A DNA stretch of 45,827 bases from Planctomycetota bacterium (GCA_022562915.1 JADFOJ010000019.1:1-45827), one strand, 5' to 3'; positions 34,373 through 42,121 are shown, numbered from the stretch's first letter. The notes: generated by a model not told the origin, from the sequence alone. Program-made: numbers and translations.

Positions 34373-34405
34373 GGGGTACAGCGTATCGAAGACCGGAGAC
34401 ACCGC

Positions 34406-34765
34406 GTGAGCACGCCCGAACCCGTCGACGAGCAGTTCGTGTCCGAGCCGATCACACCGGAGCCGGGATCATTCTCGACCGCGCTCATGGCCGCCGGGCT
34501 GGCGTCGCTGCCGGGTGCGTTCACCTGGCGGCACCGGCGGTACCGGATCGTGGAGTGCCTGGCGCACCGCAAGGTGTCCTCGCGGGAGGGGGGTGTCCCC
34601 GGCGGCGAGTTGTACCTGCGTCGCCAGGAGTTCTCCGTTCGGCTGGACAGCGGGCAGCGGGCCACGATCTACGTGCAGCGTCAACCGCCGCGAGGAGCCA
34701 CGCCTGCCGCGGCCCGGCGCCGCTGGTTCCTTTATTCCATTGAGGCGGAACCGTCCGGAGGCTGA
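34406..34765 (+). CDS. Small protein of unknown function, first in an operon
   Basis: A 119-residue protein with no membrane segment longer than about 16 residues (FSTALMAAGLASLPGAF, 23-39) and a basic, beta-like end (RHRRYRIVECLAHRKVSS; ELYLRRQEFSVRLDSGQRATIYVQRQ). No family recognised. The GTG at 34406 follows GGAG by 9 bases. It leads a rightward cluster of five genes that includes two lipoproteins and a glycosyltransferase. Confidence 0.6.
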   Translation: MSTPEPVDEQFVSEPITPEPGSFSTALMAAGLASLPGAFTWRHRRYRIVECLAHRKVSSREGGVPGGELYLRRQEFSVRLDSGQRATIYVQRQPPRGATPAAARRRWFLYSIEAEPSGG

Positions 34766-34816
34766 TCCGAAGCGTTTTCGTTGCCCGCCTTCGGGTTGAG
34801 GGGTACCGTAGTGAAC

Positions 34817-35293
34817 ATGACCCAAGCGGCCGTCCAAGCCGGTCATCCGCCGGCCGAAGGGATCTCGACAACGCTGCGGCGCGTCATCGGCGGCGCCGTG
34901 GCGCTCGGATCGACGACGCTGCTGGGTCTGGCGGCCTGGCTGGAGCCTGCGAGCGAGGGGCTGGGCACTCATTCGCAGTTGTTAATCCTTCCGCCCTGCG
35001 GATGGATCCTGGCCATGGACCTGCCGTGCCCGACGTGCGGCATGACGACCGCGTTCGCCGCCGCGGCGGACGGCAACCTCGCCGGCGCCTTCGTCGCCCA
35101 GCCGATGGGCGCGGCCCTGGCGGTCGGTACCGCGATGGCACTGATCACCGGCGCGTGGACGGCCGCAACGGGTTCGCGCGTGGCGTGGCTGTTCGGGCGC
35201 TTGTGTACTCGCCGGGCGGCCTGGCTCACGGGCATCGCGTTCGGCGCGGCGTGGGTCTACAAGATCATCGCGTACAAGGAGTTGCTGGGATGA
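34817..35293 (+). CDS. DUF2752-family membrane protein
   Basis: A 158-residue membrane protein with three hydrophobic segments. Its core, CGWILAMDLPCPTCGMTTAF (near residues 62-81), is the DUF2752 signature (a CP-x-CG pair in the first extracytoplasmic turn). The family has no established function; some members lie by secretion or cell-envelope genes. It overlaps the next gene by 4 bases. Confidence 0.85.
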   Translation: MTQAAVQAGHPPAEGISTTLRRVIGGAVALGSTTLLGLAAWLEPASEGLGTHSQLLILPPCGWILAMDLPCPTCGMTTAFAAAADGNLAGAFVAQPMGAALAVGTAMALITGAWTAATGSRVAWLFGRLCTRRAAWLTGIAFGAAWVYKIIAYKELLG

Positions 35294-35985
35294 ATCGATC
35301 GGGTGTCCTGATGGTCCTGATTCTCGGCACCGCGTGCACGATGTGCAGTTGCGCGGTCGGCAACCTCATCGGCGGCATGGCGCAGAACTACGAGTACACG
35401 AAGCTCGTCGAGGTGCATCCGGTCTACGCGGACCTGGAGAACAAATCGGTCGCGGTCATCGTCGACGTCGACCTGGTGACGCTCTACGAGCATCCCGACG
35501 TCGCCGTGGCGATCGGCGCGAACGTCTCGCGACGCCTCTCGACCAACGTGCCGGGCATCACGGTGTTACCGCCTGCCCTGGTGAGCCAGTGGCAGTTCCG
35601 TACGCCGCAATGGAGCGCCATGTCGTACGGCGAGATTGTCCGGAAGCTCAACGTGGACCGCATCGTGCACATCGACGTCCACCAGTTCCGGCTGCATCCG
35701 CCGGGCAACCAGTGGCTGTGGGACGGCCTGATCGGCGCCGACGTCGGCATTATCGAGCGGGACGGCTACGACCCGGACAGTTACGTCGACAGGTTCGACA
35801 TCACCGTCGCCTATCCCGACATGACGGGTGTCACCCGCGAGAACGCCACGGCCAGGGGCATCCGGACGGGATTGCTCACGCTCTTCACGCGAAAGACATC
35901 GTGGCTCTTCTTTACGCACCTGGAGCCGAAATACCCCGACCACTACAAGGGGCCCATCGAGGAAGGCCGCTATGACGGCACATGA
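35290..35985 (+). CDS. Probable envelope lipoprotein 1
   Basis: A 231-residue protein with a short signal sequence and Cys-rich junction (CTMCSC, residues 16-21), so it is probably lipid-modified or disulfide-anchored; which Cys is used is uncertain. The mature part (VAVIVDVDLVTLYEHPDVAVAIGANVSRRLS; SYGEIVRKLNVDRIVHIDVHQFRL) has the strand-helix order of nucleotide- or sugar-binding-like small domains seen in some curli-secretion proteins (CsgG fold), but I cannot fix the family. It resembles the next gene in plan, suggesting an old duplication. Confidence 0.65.
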   Translation: MNRSGVLMVLILGTACTMCSCAVGNLIGGMAQNYEYTKLVEVHPVYADLENKSVAVIVDVDLVTLYEHPDVAVAIGANVSRRLSTNVPGITVLPPALVSQWQFRTPQWSAMSYGEIVRKLNVDRIVHIDVHQFRLHPPGNQWLWDGLIGADVGIIERDGYDPDSYVDRFDITVAYPDMTGVTRENATARGIRTGLLTLFTRKTSWLFFTHLEPKYPDHYKGPIEEGRYDGT

Positions 35986-36676
35986 GCCTGCCACGACCAC
36001 GCGTATCGCCCCGGTGGTCACGCTCCGATTCACGGCGTGCGCGGTGGTGGCGGCGGTGATGTGTTCGTGCAACATTCTTTCGCCGGCGGCGTTCCTCGCC
36101 TTCGGCGAGACCAAGACCCCGGCGATGTACGAGCTGGAGGACCGGCCGACGGTGGTCTTCGTGGATGACCGCAACAACGCGATCCCGATCAATGCGTCAC
36201 GCATCCGCCGCAGGATCGCCGACGACGTGACCAGGGAACTCATGGCTCACGAGCTCGTGAGCCTGACCATCAGCCCGCGCGACGCGATGGCGCTGACACG
36301 GCGACGCGATCGCGAGGGCGACCTGATGTCGATGGAGGCGATCGGAGAAGCGGTCGGCGCCGAGCAACTCATCTATATCGAGATGCTGAGCTTCCGCGGA
36401 TCGGTGGACAACATAACGCCGCGACCCGGGGCAATGTGCCGCGTCAAGGTGATCGACATCGTTGCCAGGACCCGCGCGTTCCCGCCGGTCGGCGGCGACT
36501 CGGACTGGCAGGAGGTGGGCGCGCTCGGGGCGCCTATGAGCCTGGAGCTCTATCGCAACTCGGAGGGCCGCCGTCAGATCGAGGTGTCGCTCTCCGCGGC
36601 GATTGCCGACAAGGTCACCAAGCTGTTCTACACGCACGTCCCCGACGAGCTCGGCAGCCGGTTGACGCCGCAGTGA
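35972..36676 (+). CDS. Probable envelope lipoprotein 2
   Basis: A 234-residue protein with a hydrophobic segment near 18-31 and Cys pair CSC (31-33). The mature domain (TVVFVDDRNNAIPINASRIRRRIADDVTRELM; SMEAIGEAVGAEQLIYIEMLSF) follows the same order as the previous lipoprotein, including an 'identify level-then-locate' pattern common to CsgG-like proteins. It overlaps both neighbours (14 bases with the previous, 4 with the next, GTGA), so the set is expressed together. GAGGAAGG precedes its ATG. Confidence 0.65.
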   Translation: MTAHEPATTTRIAPVVTLRFTACAVVAAVMCSCNILSPAAFLAFGETKTPAMYELEDRPTVVFVDDRNNAIPINASRIRRRIADDVTRELMAHELVSLTISPRDAMALTRRRDREGDLMSMEAIGEAVGAEQLIYIEMLSFRGSVDNITPRPGAMCRVKVIDIVARTRAFPPVGGDSDWQEVGALGAPMSLELYRNSEGRRQIEVSLSAAIADKVTKLFYTHVPDELGSRLTPQ

Positions 36677-37971
36677 GAATCCTGCACCTGATCGACCCCG
36701 CCGGCCCCGGCGGCGGCCCCTGCACGCTCAAACTCCTGGCCGAGACGGTCTCGCGCGCTGCCGGCCACCACGACGTGGTCGTGTTCGGTACCGGCGAGCA
36801 CCTCGATCTCGCCCGGCGGTGCGGCATCACGCCGCGGGGGCGGATCGGCGCCGCGCTCAACCGGCCCGTGCTGGCCCGGGCGGCACTCGCCACACTGCTG
36901 AACGCCGGGCAACGTTCCGGCGGGCGGTACGATCTGATCCATGCGTGGACGCTCGGTTCCGCCGTCGCGGCGGTCCGGGCGGCACGAGGGCAACCGGTGC
37001 TGGCGACCGCCGCGGCCTGTGCCGTCCGGTGGCCGGCGGACCTCAGGGTGCTGGCGCGACACCGCGTGCCGGTGCTGGCGGCGACGGCCCACGTGCAGGC
37101 CGGGCTTGTCGCCGCCGGGTACCCGCGTGAGGTTGTCTCGGTGCTGACACCCGCGGTGGACCCGGGCTCGATTGCCATGGAGCAGCGCCGGCTGCTCCGC
37201 GCGTCGTGGGACGCGGACGAGACGACGTACGTCGTGGCCCTGCTGACCGAGCCGGTCCAGATCGCCGACAACGTGCACGCCATCAACGCGGCGGCCAGGG
37301 CTTTGCTGACGGGCAAGGACGTCCGGATCGTCGTGCATCACGGCGCCGCGCCGCTGAGGCTTCGTCTGGAGATGTCAGCTGCCGGGCTGAGGGACCTCAT
37401 CATCGTGGACGATCGGGTCGTCGAGCCGTGGCGGATCGTGGCGGGACTCGACCTGGCGATGGCGATCCATCGCGCGCCGCGTCTGGAGGCGCGACGATCG
37501 TGGGGGGTGCAGGTGCGCGGGGCGGTGCCCGTGCTGCACATGCTTCCGGGGCCGGCGCCGGAGCCGTACCCGCGGATGACGCCGTTGATCTGGGCGACGG
37601 CGGCGGGCGTGCCGGTGATCGCCGAGGATCAGTACGCCGGTGACTGGATCGAGGAGGGCAGGACCGGGCTCCTCACGTCGACGGCCGACTACAACCGGAC
37701 CGCCGCCCGTATCCTGGATCTCTACGACAACCCCGCCCTCGCCCGGCGCATCACGGCCGAGGCCCAGGCGCAGGTCGAGACCCGTTTCTCCCCGGACCTG
37801 TTCGTCGGGCGGCTTGCGGTCGCCTGGGACCAGGCGCGGCGGCGCGAGGCGGTTGTGTTGCCGGAGGACGAGGTCGCCCGGGTGGTTGAACGTCGCACCA
37901 CGGGCGAGCTCGTCCGCCTGGGGCGGACTCGCTCGACCGTGCCACCCGGCGCGCAGGGGGTGGCACGGTAG
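36673..37971 (+). CDS. Family GT4-like glycosyltransferase 1
   Basis: A 432-residue cytoplasmic GT-B enzyme. The N-terminal Rossmann domain starts MRILHLIDPAGPGGGPCTLKLLA with a Gly-rich loop, and the C-terminal domain has APEPYPRMTPLIWATAAGVPVIAEDQYAGDWIEEGRTGLL, the GT4 donor-binding pattern (E-x7-E type). It probably builds a surface glycan with the lipoprotein genes before it. Its last 26 residues (RRTTGELVRLGRTRSTV...VAR) are encoded by the A5 repeat, so the ancestral end has been replaced. Confidence 0.85.
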   Translation: MRILHLIDPAGPGGGPCTLKLLAETVSRAAGHHDVVVFGTGEHLDLARRCGITPRGRIGAALNRPVLARAALATLLNAGQRSGGRYDLIHAWTLGSAVAAVRAARGQPVLATAAACAVRWPADLRVLARHRVPVLAATAHVQAGLVAAGYPREVVSVLTPAVDPGSIAMEQRRLLRASWDADETTYVVALLTEPVQIADNVHAINAAARALLTGKDVRIVVHHGAAPLRLRLEMSAAGLRDLIIVDDRVVEPWRIVAGLDLAMAIHRAPRLEARRSWGVQVRGAVPVLHMLPGPAPEPYPRMTPLIWATAAGVPVIAEDQYAGDWIEEGRTGLLTSTADYNRTAARILDLYDNPALARRITAEAQAQVETRFSPDLFVGRLAVAWDQARRREAVVLPEDEVARVVERRTTGELVRLGRTRSTVPPGAQGVAR

Positions 37972-38012
37972 ACGGAGTCCGCCTGCGGCGGACTCGCTCG
38001 ACCGTGCCACCC
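37897..38012. repeat. Family A palindromic repeats, truncated plus intact tandem copies (A5)
   Basis: The first part (37897-37945) is only the right half of a family A element (ACCACGGGCGAGCTCG ... ACCGTGCCACCC). After a GGCGCGC spacer comes a compact full copy with arms GGGTGGCACGGT (37958-37969) and ACCGTGCCACCC (38001-38012) enclosing GAGTCCGCC-TGC-GGCGGACTC. The segment GGACTCGCTCGACCGTGCC plus ACCCGGCGCGC is duplicated. The stop of glycosyltransferase 1 lies inside. Confidence 0.85.
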
Positions 38013-38021
38013 GGCGCGCCG

Positions 38022-39134
38022 CTACGTGTCGTACAACCGATCCAACAGGTCCGTGGCGGCCTGGTGATACACGCTGTCCAGCACGTCCTGCGGTAACGAC
38101 TTGCCGTCCAGGGTCGGCGCATCCATCTCGCCGTAGCGCTCCGGATCGATCATCGCCAGGTCCGGGTCCGCGATGGGTGAGGGACCGTGGTAGTCGGTCT
38201 CCAGCATTGTCCGCAGCGCCCAGTACCTGCTGGCATACAGGTCGAACGCTTCCTCCGGTGAGCCGGCCTTCGCCTCCATCTCGCCGTCCTCGCCCGGAGT
38301 CAAGTGCTCGTCGGAGGTCAGGATGTCGCTTCCAAAGAGAATCCGCCCTCGAAAGGTCCGCAGGAAGCTCACCAGCTCGTCCCGTCGGTGCCGGCCGAGT
38401 TCACGGACCATCCACTTGGCGGCGCTGCAGTCCAGGTAGAGATTGTCGTGCCGGTTCAGCAGGCCCGTCAGGAACTCCAGGTCCTCCGGCCACCCGCCCA
38501 TGTGCGCCGCGATCCACGGCCGGTCGAATCGCTGCAGCATCGCTTCCAGCGGCTCGTATTGCTGGGCCTTGGTGCCGTAGATGCCGGAATCGCTGTACTT
38601 GGCGGCAAACCAGGTGTCGGGGTCCGCCACGTGGGTCATGAAGATCATGCCCAGATCCGCCGCGACCTCCATGGCAGCCAGGCGCAGCGGTGCGTCCAGC
38701 CGCAGCAGGTCGGCGTCGCCGGACTCGCGGCCGTAATCGAGACCGCGTGGCGCCGCCCAGAACTTGACGATTCGCGCCCCCAGCGCGTGGAACTTCCTGA
38801 TCCGCTCGATGAATCCCCGGCCGTGGTGATAGCGGCGGTCCCGGCCCATGTAGTTGGGCACCGCGATGAAACGGATGCGATCACCCAGCACGCCGCGCAC
38901 GGCCTCGACCTGCTCGAGGGCGGTCATCGAATAGGTCCGCCGGATCCCGTACAGATCGGCGACGCGACGGTAGATCCGGGCGGCGTCCGTGCCGTTGATG
39001 TGGGTGTGAACGTCTATGATCCCCCCTGCGGGCACTCCCAGCCGGGCTGCCTCGGCGACGTAGTCGAGGCCGAGTCGGTTGGCCGGCGTTCGCACGGTGG
39101 GACCGGTTGTTCCAGCCGTTTCGGACTTCGTCAT
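38022..39134 (-). CDS. Amidohydrolase-family protein (amidohydrolase 2-like)
   Basis: A 370-residue metal-dependent TIM-barrel hydrolase. Metal ligands are visible in IIDVHTHI (H43, H45), FMTHVADPD, IAAHMGGWPE and LFGSDIL. The family (Pfam amidohydro-related) includes decarboxylases and lactonases, and the substrate cannot be deduced. It also has the motif YSDSGIYG in the middle. The ATG at 39134 is only 6 bases from the divergent glycosyltransferase ATG; a GTG at 39095 is an alternative. Confidence 0.88.
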   Translation of the reverse strand: MTKSETAGTTGPTVRTPANRLGLDYVAEAARLGVPAGGIIDVHTHINGTDAARIYRRVADLYGIRRTYSMTALEQVEAVRGVLGDRIRFIAVPNYMGRDRRYHHGRGFIERIRKFHALGARIVKFWAAPRGLDYGRESGDADLLRLDAPLRLAAMEVAADLGMIFMTHVADPDTWFAAKYSDSGIYGTKAQQYEPLEAMLQRFDRPWIAAHMGGWPEDLEFLTGLLNRHDNLYLDCSAAKWMVRELGRHRRDELVSFLRTFRGRILFGSDILTSDEHLTPGEDGEMEAKAGSPEEAFDLYASRYWALRTMLETDYHGPSPIADPDLAMIDPERYGEMDAPTLDGKSLPQDVLDSVYHQAATDLLDRLYDT

Positions 39135-39140
39135 CGGCGG

Positions 39141-40274
39141 ATGATAGGCGAACTTGACAGATTCAGGATTGCGCTGGCGCACGACTGGCTCGTGGGAGTG
39201 CGCGGTGGGGAGATGGTCCTTGACCGGCTGGCAAGGCTCTTCGGACCGACGGACCTCTACACGCTCGTGAGCAACGGGTCGCCGATTACCGAGTCGATCT
39301 CGGCGTGCCGAGTGGTGACGTCGCCGCTGCAGCGCCTGCCGGGTGCGCGGGGACGTCTGCGCCGGCATTACCTGCCGTTGATGCCGTGGGCGGTCAGCCG
39401 GCTGCGCGTCGCGCCGTGCGACCTGCTCATCTCGACGAGCTCGGCCGTCATGAAGTCGATCAGGGCGCCGCAGGGTACGCCGCACCTGTGCTACTGCCAC
39501 ACGCCCGCGCGGTACATCTGGTCGCAGTCCACTGCGTACGGATCGCGCCGCGGCACATCGGGCGGCCGGCTGCGTTCGATGGGGCTCCGCGCGGTGCGCG
39601 GTCCGTTTCAGCGGTGGGACCGCTCCACTGTGGACCGCGTGACCAGGCTCCTGGCCAACAGCCGGCACATCGCCCAGGAGATCCGTCGCTGCTGGGGTCG
39701 CGATGCCCATGTCGTGCATCCCCCGGTGCGGACGGGGTGGTTCACCGTGGACCCGGCCGTCGAGCGCGAGAACTGGCTGCTGGTCGTGTCTTCGCTGGAG
39801 CCGTACAAGCGTGTCGAGTTCGCCATCGAGGCCGCCAACCGGATGAGCCTGCCGCTGAAGGTGGTCGGCACCGGCTCGCAGCGTTCGGCGTTGCAGAAGA
39901 TGGCGGGGCCGACGGTGGAGCTCCTCGGCTGGGTGGACGACACCAGGTTACTGGATCTGTACCGGCGGGCGCGGGCGCTGGTGTACCCGCAGATCGAGGA
40001 CTTCGGGATCACCGCGGTCGAAGCCCAGGCGTGCGGCTGCCCGGTGATCGCCTTCGAGGCCGGTGGCGCGCTGGATTCCGTGACCGACCGGACCGGCGTG
40101 TTCTTCTCCGGGGCCGGCGCCGGCGCACTGTGCGAGGCCATCGATGTTTTTGAAAGCAAGTCGATCGACGCCGGGGCGTGCCGTCTCAACGCCGAGCGGT
40201 TCAGCGAGGATGTCTTCGATCGGGCGATCATGAAGCATGCGGTGGAGCTGGTGAAGAAAATAGACCGGGAGTAA
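39141..40274 (+). CDS. Family GT4 glycosyltransferase 2
   Basis: A 377-residue GT-B enzyme. It starts RIALAHDWLVGVRGGEMVL (GGE acceptor-loop type), and the C-terminal half has VSSLEPYKRVEFAIEAAN, VVGTGSQ, ELLGWVDDTRLLDLYRRARALVYPQIEDFGITAVEAQACGCPVIAF, the strong GT4 donor-site motif. Such enzymes add mannose or similar sugars to exopolysaccharide. Its last codons (KKIDRE) and TAA lie inside the B3 repeat. The start is the only in-frame ATG before the conserved strand. Confidence 0.92.
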   Translation: MIGELDRFRIALAHDWLVGVRGGEMVLDRLARLFGPTDLYTLVSNGSPITESISACRVVTSPLQRLPGARGRLRRHYLPLMPWAVSRLRVAPCDLLISTSSAVMKSIRAPQGTPHLCYCHTPARYIWSQSTAYGSRRGTSGGRLRSMGLRAVRGPFQRWDRSTVDRVTRLLANSRHIAQEIRRCWGRDAHVVHPPVRTGWFTVDPAVERENWLLVVSSLEPYKRVEFAIEAANRMSLPLKVVGTGSQRSALQKMAGPTVELLGWVDDTRLLDLYRRARALVYPQIEDFGITAVEAQACGCPVIAFEAGGALDSVTDRTGVFFSGAGAGALCEAIDVFESKSIDAGACRLNAERFSEDVFDRAIMKHAVELVKKIDRE

Positions 40275-40342
40275 TTTCCAGCCAGCCGCCCTCTGTTGCG
40301 CGGTGACCGCGGCCTGGAAAATACTCCCGGTCTATTTTCTTC
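40253..40342. repeat. Family B palindromic repeat (B3)
   Basis: Arms 40253-40283 and 40311-40342 (GAAGAAAATAGACCGGGAGTA core) pair with one mismatch and one bulge. The left arm contains the TAA stop of glycosyltransferase 2, and the right arm ends next to the TGA of the convergent flavin reductase at 40343. It thus fits exactly between two convergent genes. Confidence 0.9.
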
Positions 40343-40816
40343 TCAAGCTCCCTCGCCGTTGTCGCCGTATCGAATCGCCGGCCGACCGTCGTTGAGCATT
40401 CCGCCGCTGCGCACGCGACCGACGTAGAGGCCGTAGTCCGATTCGAGATCGATGTGCCGGACGACTTCGCAGTCGAGCCAGCTCAGGGAGCGCGTGGGAA
40501 TCGGCGCGCCGCTCGGCGCCGCCGTGATCGGCAGGGTGTCAAACGGATCGTCGCCGTGCAGCGGTGCGGTGTCGAACATCCTCGCGAGCAGGCGATCGTC
40601 GGCGGCGATCTGGCAGAGCGCGAAGCTGTGGCTGTCGCGGATCAACGGCACAACCGGCATTCCCGTCGAGACCGCCGCCATCACCAGCGGTGGCACCGTG
40701 GCGCATTGCTGCACCCACTTGACGAGGATACCGCTCCGCGAGCCGTTGTAGGCGGCGGTGAGGATGAACAGACCGCTGGGGATCTGCCCGATCGCCTTTG
40801 AAACGGGTGTCTCCAT
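40343..40816 (-). CDS. Flavin reductase-like FMN-binding protein
   Basis: A 157-residue split-barrel flavoprotein. Residues 1-45 (AIGQIPSGLFILTAAYNGSRSGILVKWVQQC) match the family's start, where Ser/Thr and main-chain atoms hold FMN. S-FALCQIA and LDCEVVRHIDLESDYGLYVGRV complete the barrel. Such proteins supply reduced FMN or reduce ferric iron. The ATG at 40816 begins right before the conserved helix. Confidence 0.88.
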   Translation of the reverse strand: METPVSKAIGQIPSGLFILTAAYNGSRSGILVKWVQQCATVPPLVMAAVSTGMPVVPLIRDSHSFALCQIAADDRLLARMFDTAPLHGDDPFDTLPITAAPSGAPIPTRSLSWLDCEVVRHIDLESDYGLYVGRVRSGGMLNDGRPAIRYGDNGEGA

Positions 40817-41007
40817 GGCGCAGCGTGGCGTTCGACCACGTCGTTCGATCACCTGATCTGATCGGCCGAGCCCGGCGCGGGCATTACTGCGGGCGGGGTT
40901 GTGGGGCCCGGTCCCGGTTTCCTTGACACGCCGGATAAGCCTCAACCGACCGAGCCGCAACGGGTTAGCTCACGCGGGCTCCGCTGTCCGTCATAACTTG
41001 TGTTTGG

Positions 41008-41047
41008 AAGTGGTAAAAAGTGTTGCGAAGTGGGGCGAAATGGGTTA
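41008..41047 (+). promoter_or_regulatory. Four tandem MraZ operator boxes
   Basis: Four 10-bp units in a row: AAGTGGTAAA, AAGTGTTGCG, AAGTGGGGCG, AAATGGGTTA. They start at 41008, 41018, 41028 and 41038, so they stand on one face of the helix. This is the known MraZ operator design (three or four direct repeats with a ten-base step upstream of mraZ). They lie 34 bases before the mraZ start. Confidence 0.9.
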
Positions 41048-41080
41048 TCGTCCCCATCAATCGTACCGAGGCAGGAATGC

Positions 41081-41566
41081 GTGCTTTTTACCGGCAAAAA
41101 CGAGCTTTCAATCGACTCCAAGCAGCGAATGGCCATCCCGGCCAAGACGCGGACGATGCTGGAGCGGGGCCAGGCCGGGACCATCCTGGTCATTGTATGG
41201 GGGCCAAACGGCGTGTTGTGGCTCTGGCCGGAGCGGACTTTCAAAAGAATATCCGGCGAATGCGAGCCGACGCTCACGCCCTCCGACGAGGAGATGGAAC
41301 ACGACGTGGTGACGTTCGGGGAGGCGGAGCGCCTCGATATCGACAGCGCCGGCAGGATCCGGCTTCCGCAGGAGCTGCTGGCCGAAGCCGAACTCGGCGA
41401 CAGGGTCCTGCTGGTCGGCGTCCGGCATCACATGGAGATCTGGGTCCCGGACGAATGGGCGGCGCAGCGAAGGGAGAAAGCCGGCCGGCGACGGGAGATC
41501 GCGCAACGGCTGCGCGACGTGGGTCGCGACGGTCGTACGGACGAACGAGGCTCCCGCGAGCCATGA
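41081..41566 (+). CDS. mraZ: MraZ-family transcriptional regulator, orphan
   Basis: A 161-residue protein with two AbrB/SpoVT-like DNA-binding units: LFTGKNELSIDSKQRMAIPAK (2-22) and DIDSAGRIRLPQELL, both with the DxxxR motif that contacts DNA in MraZ rings. In most bacteria it is the first gene of the division and cell-wall (dcw) cluster and represses it. Here no rsmH, ftsL or ftsI gene follows. The GTG at 41081 has an AGGA-type site 5-8 bases upstream; in-frame start codons further upstream are absent. The tail (RRREIAQRLRDVGRDGRTDERG) is longer than usual. Confidence 0.9.
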   Translation: MLFTGKNELSIDSKQRMAIPAKTRTMLERGQAGTILVIVWGPNGVLWLWPERTFKRISGECEPTLTPSDEEMEHDVVTFGEAERLDIDSAGRIRLPQELLAEAELGDRVLLVGVRHHMEIWVPDEWAAQRREKAGRRREIAQRLRDVGRDGRTDERGSREP

Positions 41567-41896
41567 AAACCACAACACCGCCCGGAACCCGGTGCGGTGT
41601 GCTGGGCGGGTCAGGGAGGACCCGGCTTCCCGGCCGACACGATCTGCACGGAGCAGCTGATCGAATCGGCCACGGCGCGGCTTGGGCAACAACCGCCACG
41701 CCACTGTATTCGTCGTCTCCGGTCCGTCGCCGGGCCGGAGGCATTCCTCTGCCGCAACGGTCACGTCACACGTGACGTGAGCCGTTGACTTCTTCCCCGT
41801 TGGCTCGTGGCGTGACCCACCGCATGCTACGAGCCTTTGCTCGTGTGCTCTCGCGGCGCCGTTGCTTTGGCGGCGAAAACGAACGTGCAGGTCGCG
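41567..41896. other. Intergenic region between mraZ and csrA with a perfect palindrome
   Basis: No convincing gene. A 70-codon frame starts in the mraZ stop (ATGA at 41563) but has shadow-like composition. At 41761-41780 lies a palindrome with perfect 9-bp arms, TCACGTCAC and GTGACGTGA. Beyond 41800 I see nothing recognisable before the csrA stop. Confidence 0.6.
41761..41780. repeat. Perfect 9-bp inverted repeat with 2-base centre
   Basis: TCACGTCAC, two bases, GTGACGTGA; AACGG and CCGTT flanks extend the pairing with one bulge. It lies between the convergent mraZ and csrA genes, and there is no T run after it on either strand, so an operator or attenuating hairpin is as likely as a terminator. 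Confidence 0.7.
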
Positions 41897-42121
41897 TCAG
41901 GTCGCGTCGGGCCCGCCGGGACCGATGGAGGCGATCACCGGCGGTTTCTGCGCCAGGATCTGGTCGGCCACCTCGCGCCGGTGTATGTCGATCGATCGTG
42001 GAAACGCGAACGCCAGGCGAACCCGATCGCCACGTATCGCCGCTATCCGCACAATCCCGATCGGACTGGCCGGATCTCCGATGACCACTTCCTCCCCTTC
42101 CCGTCGAGTGATCACAAGCAT
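41897..42121 (-). CDS. csrA: CsrA-family RNA-binding regulator
   Basis: A 74-residue protein. It starts MLVITRREGEEVVIGD and has the RNA-contact stretch FPRSIDIHRREV (VHREEI in E. coli CsrA), so the dimeric RNA-binding surface is intact. CsrA blocks ribosome binding sites carrying GGA in hairpin loops. The tail (KPPVIASIGPGGPDAT) is about a dozen residues longer than in E. coli. The ATG at 42121 follows AGGAGG by 9 bases. Confidence 0.95.
   Translation of the reverse strand: MLVITRREGEEVVIGDPASPIGIVRIAAIRGDRVRLAFAFPRSIDIHRREVADQILAQKPPVIASIGPGGPDAT

Noticed and set aside
40923-40951. A promoter with TTGACA upstream of mraZ
   Set aside because: The -35-like hexamer is good but no acceptable -10 element stands at the right distance.
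41563-41775. A 70-codon frame overlapping the mraZ stop (ATGA)
   Set aside because: I hoped for rsmH, the usual next gene, but none of its motifs is present in any frame and the composition is shadow-like.
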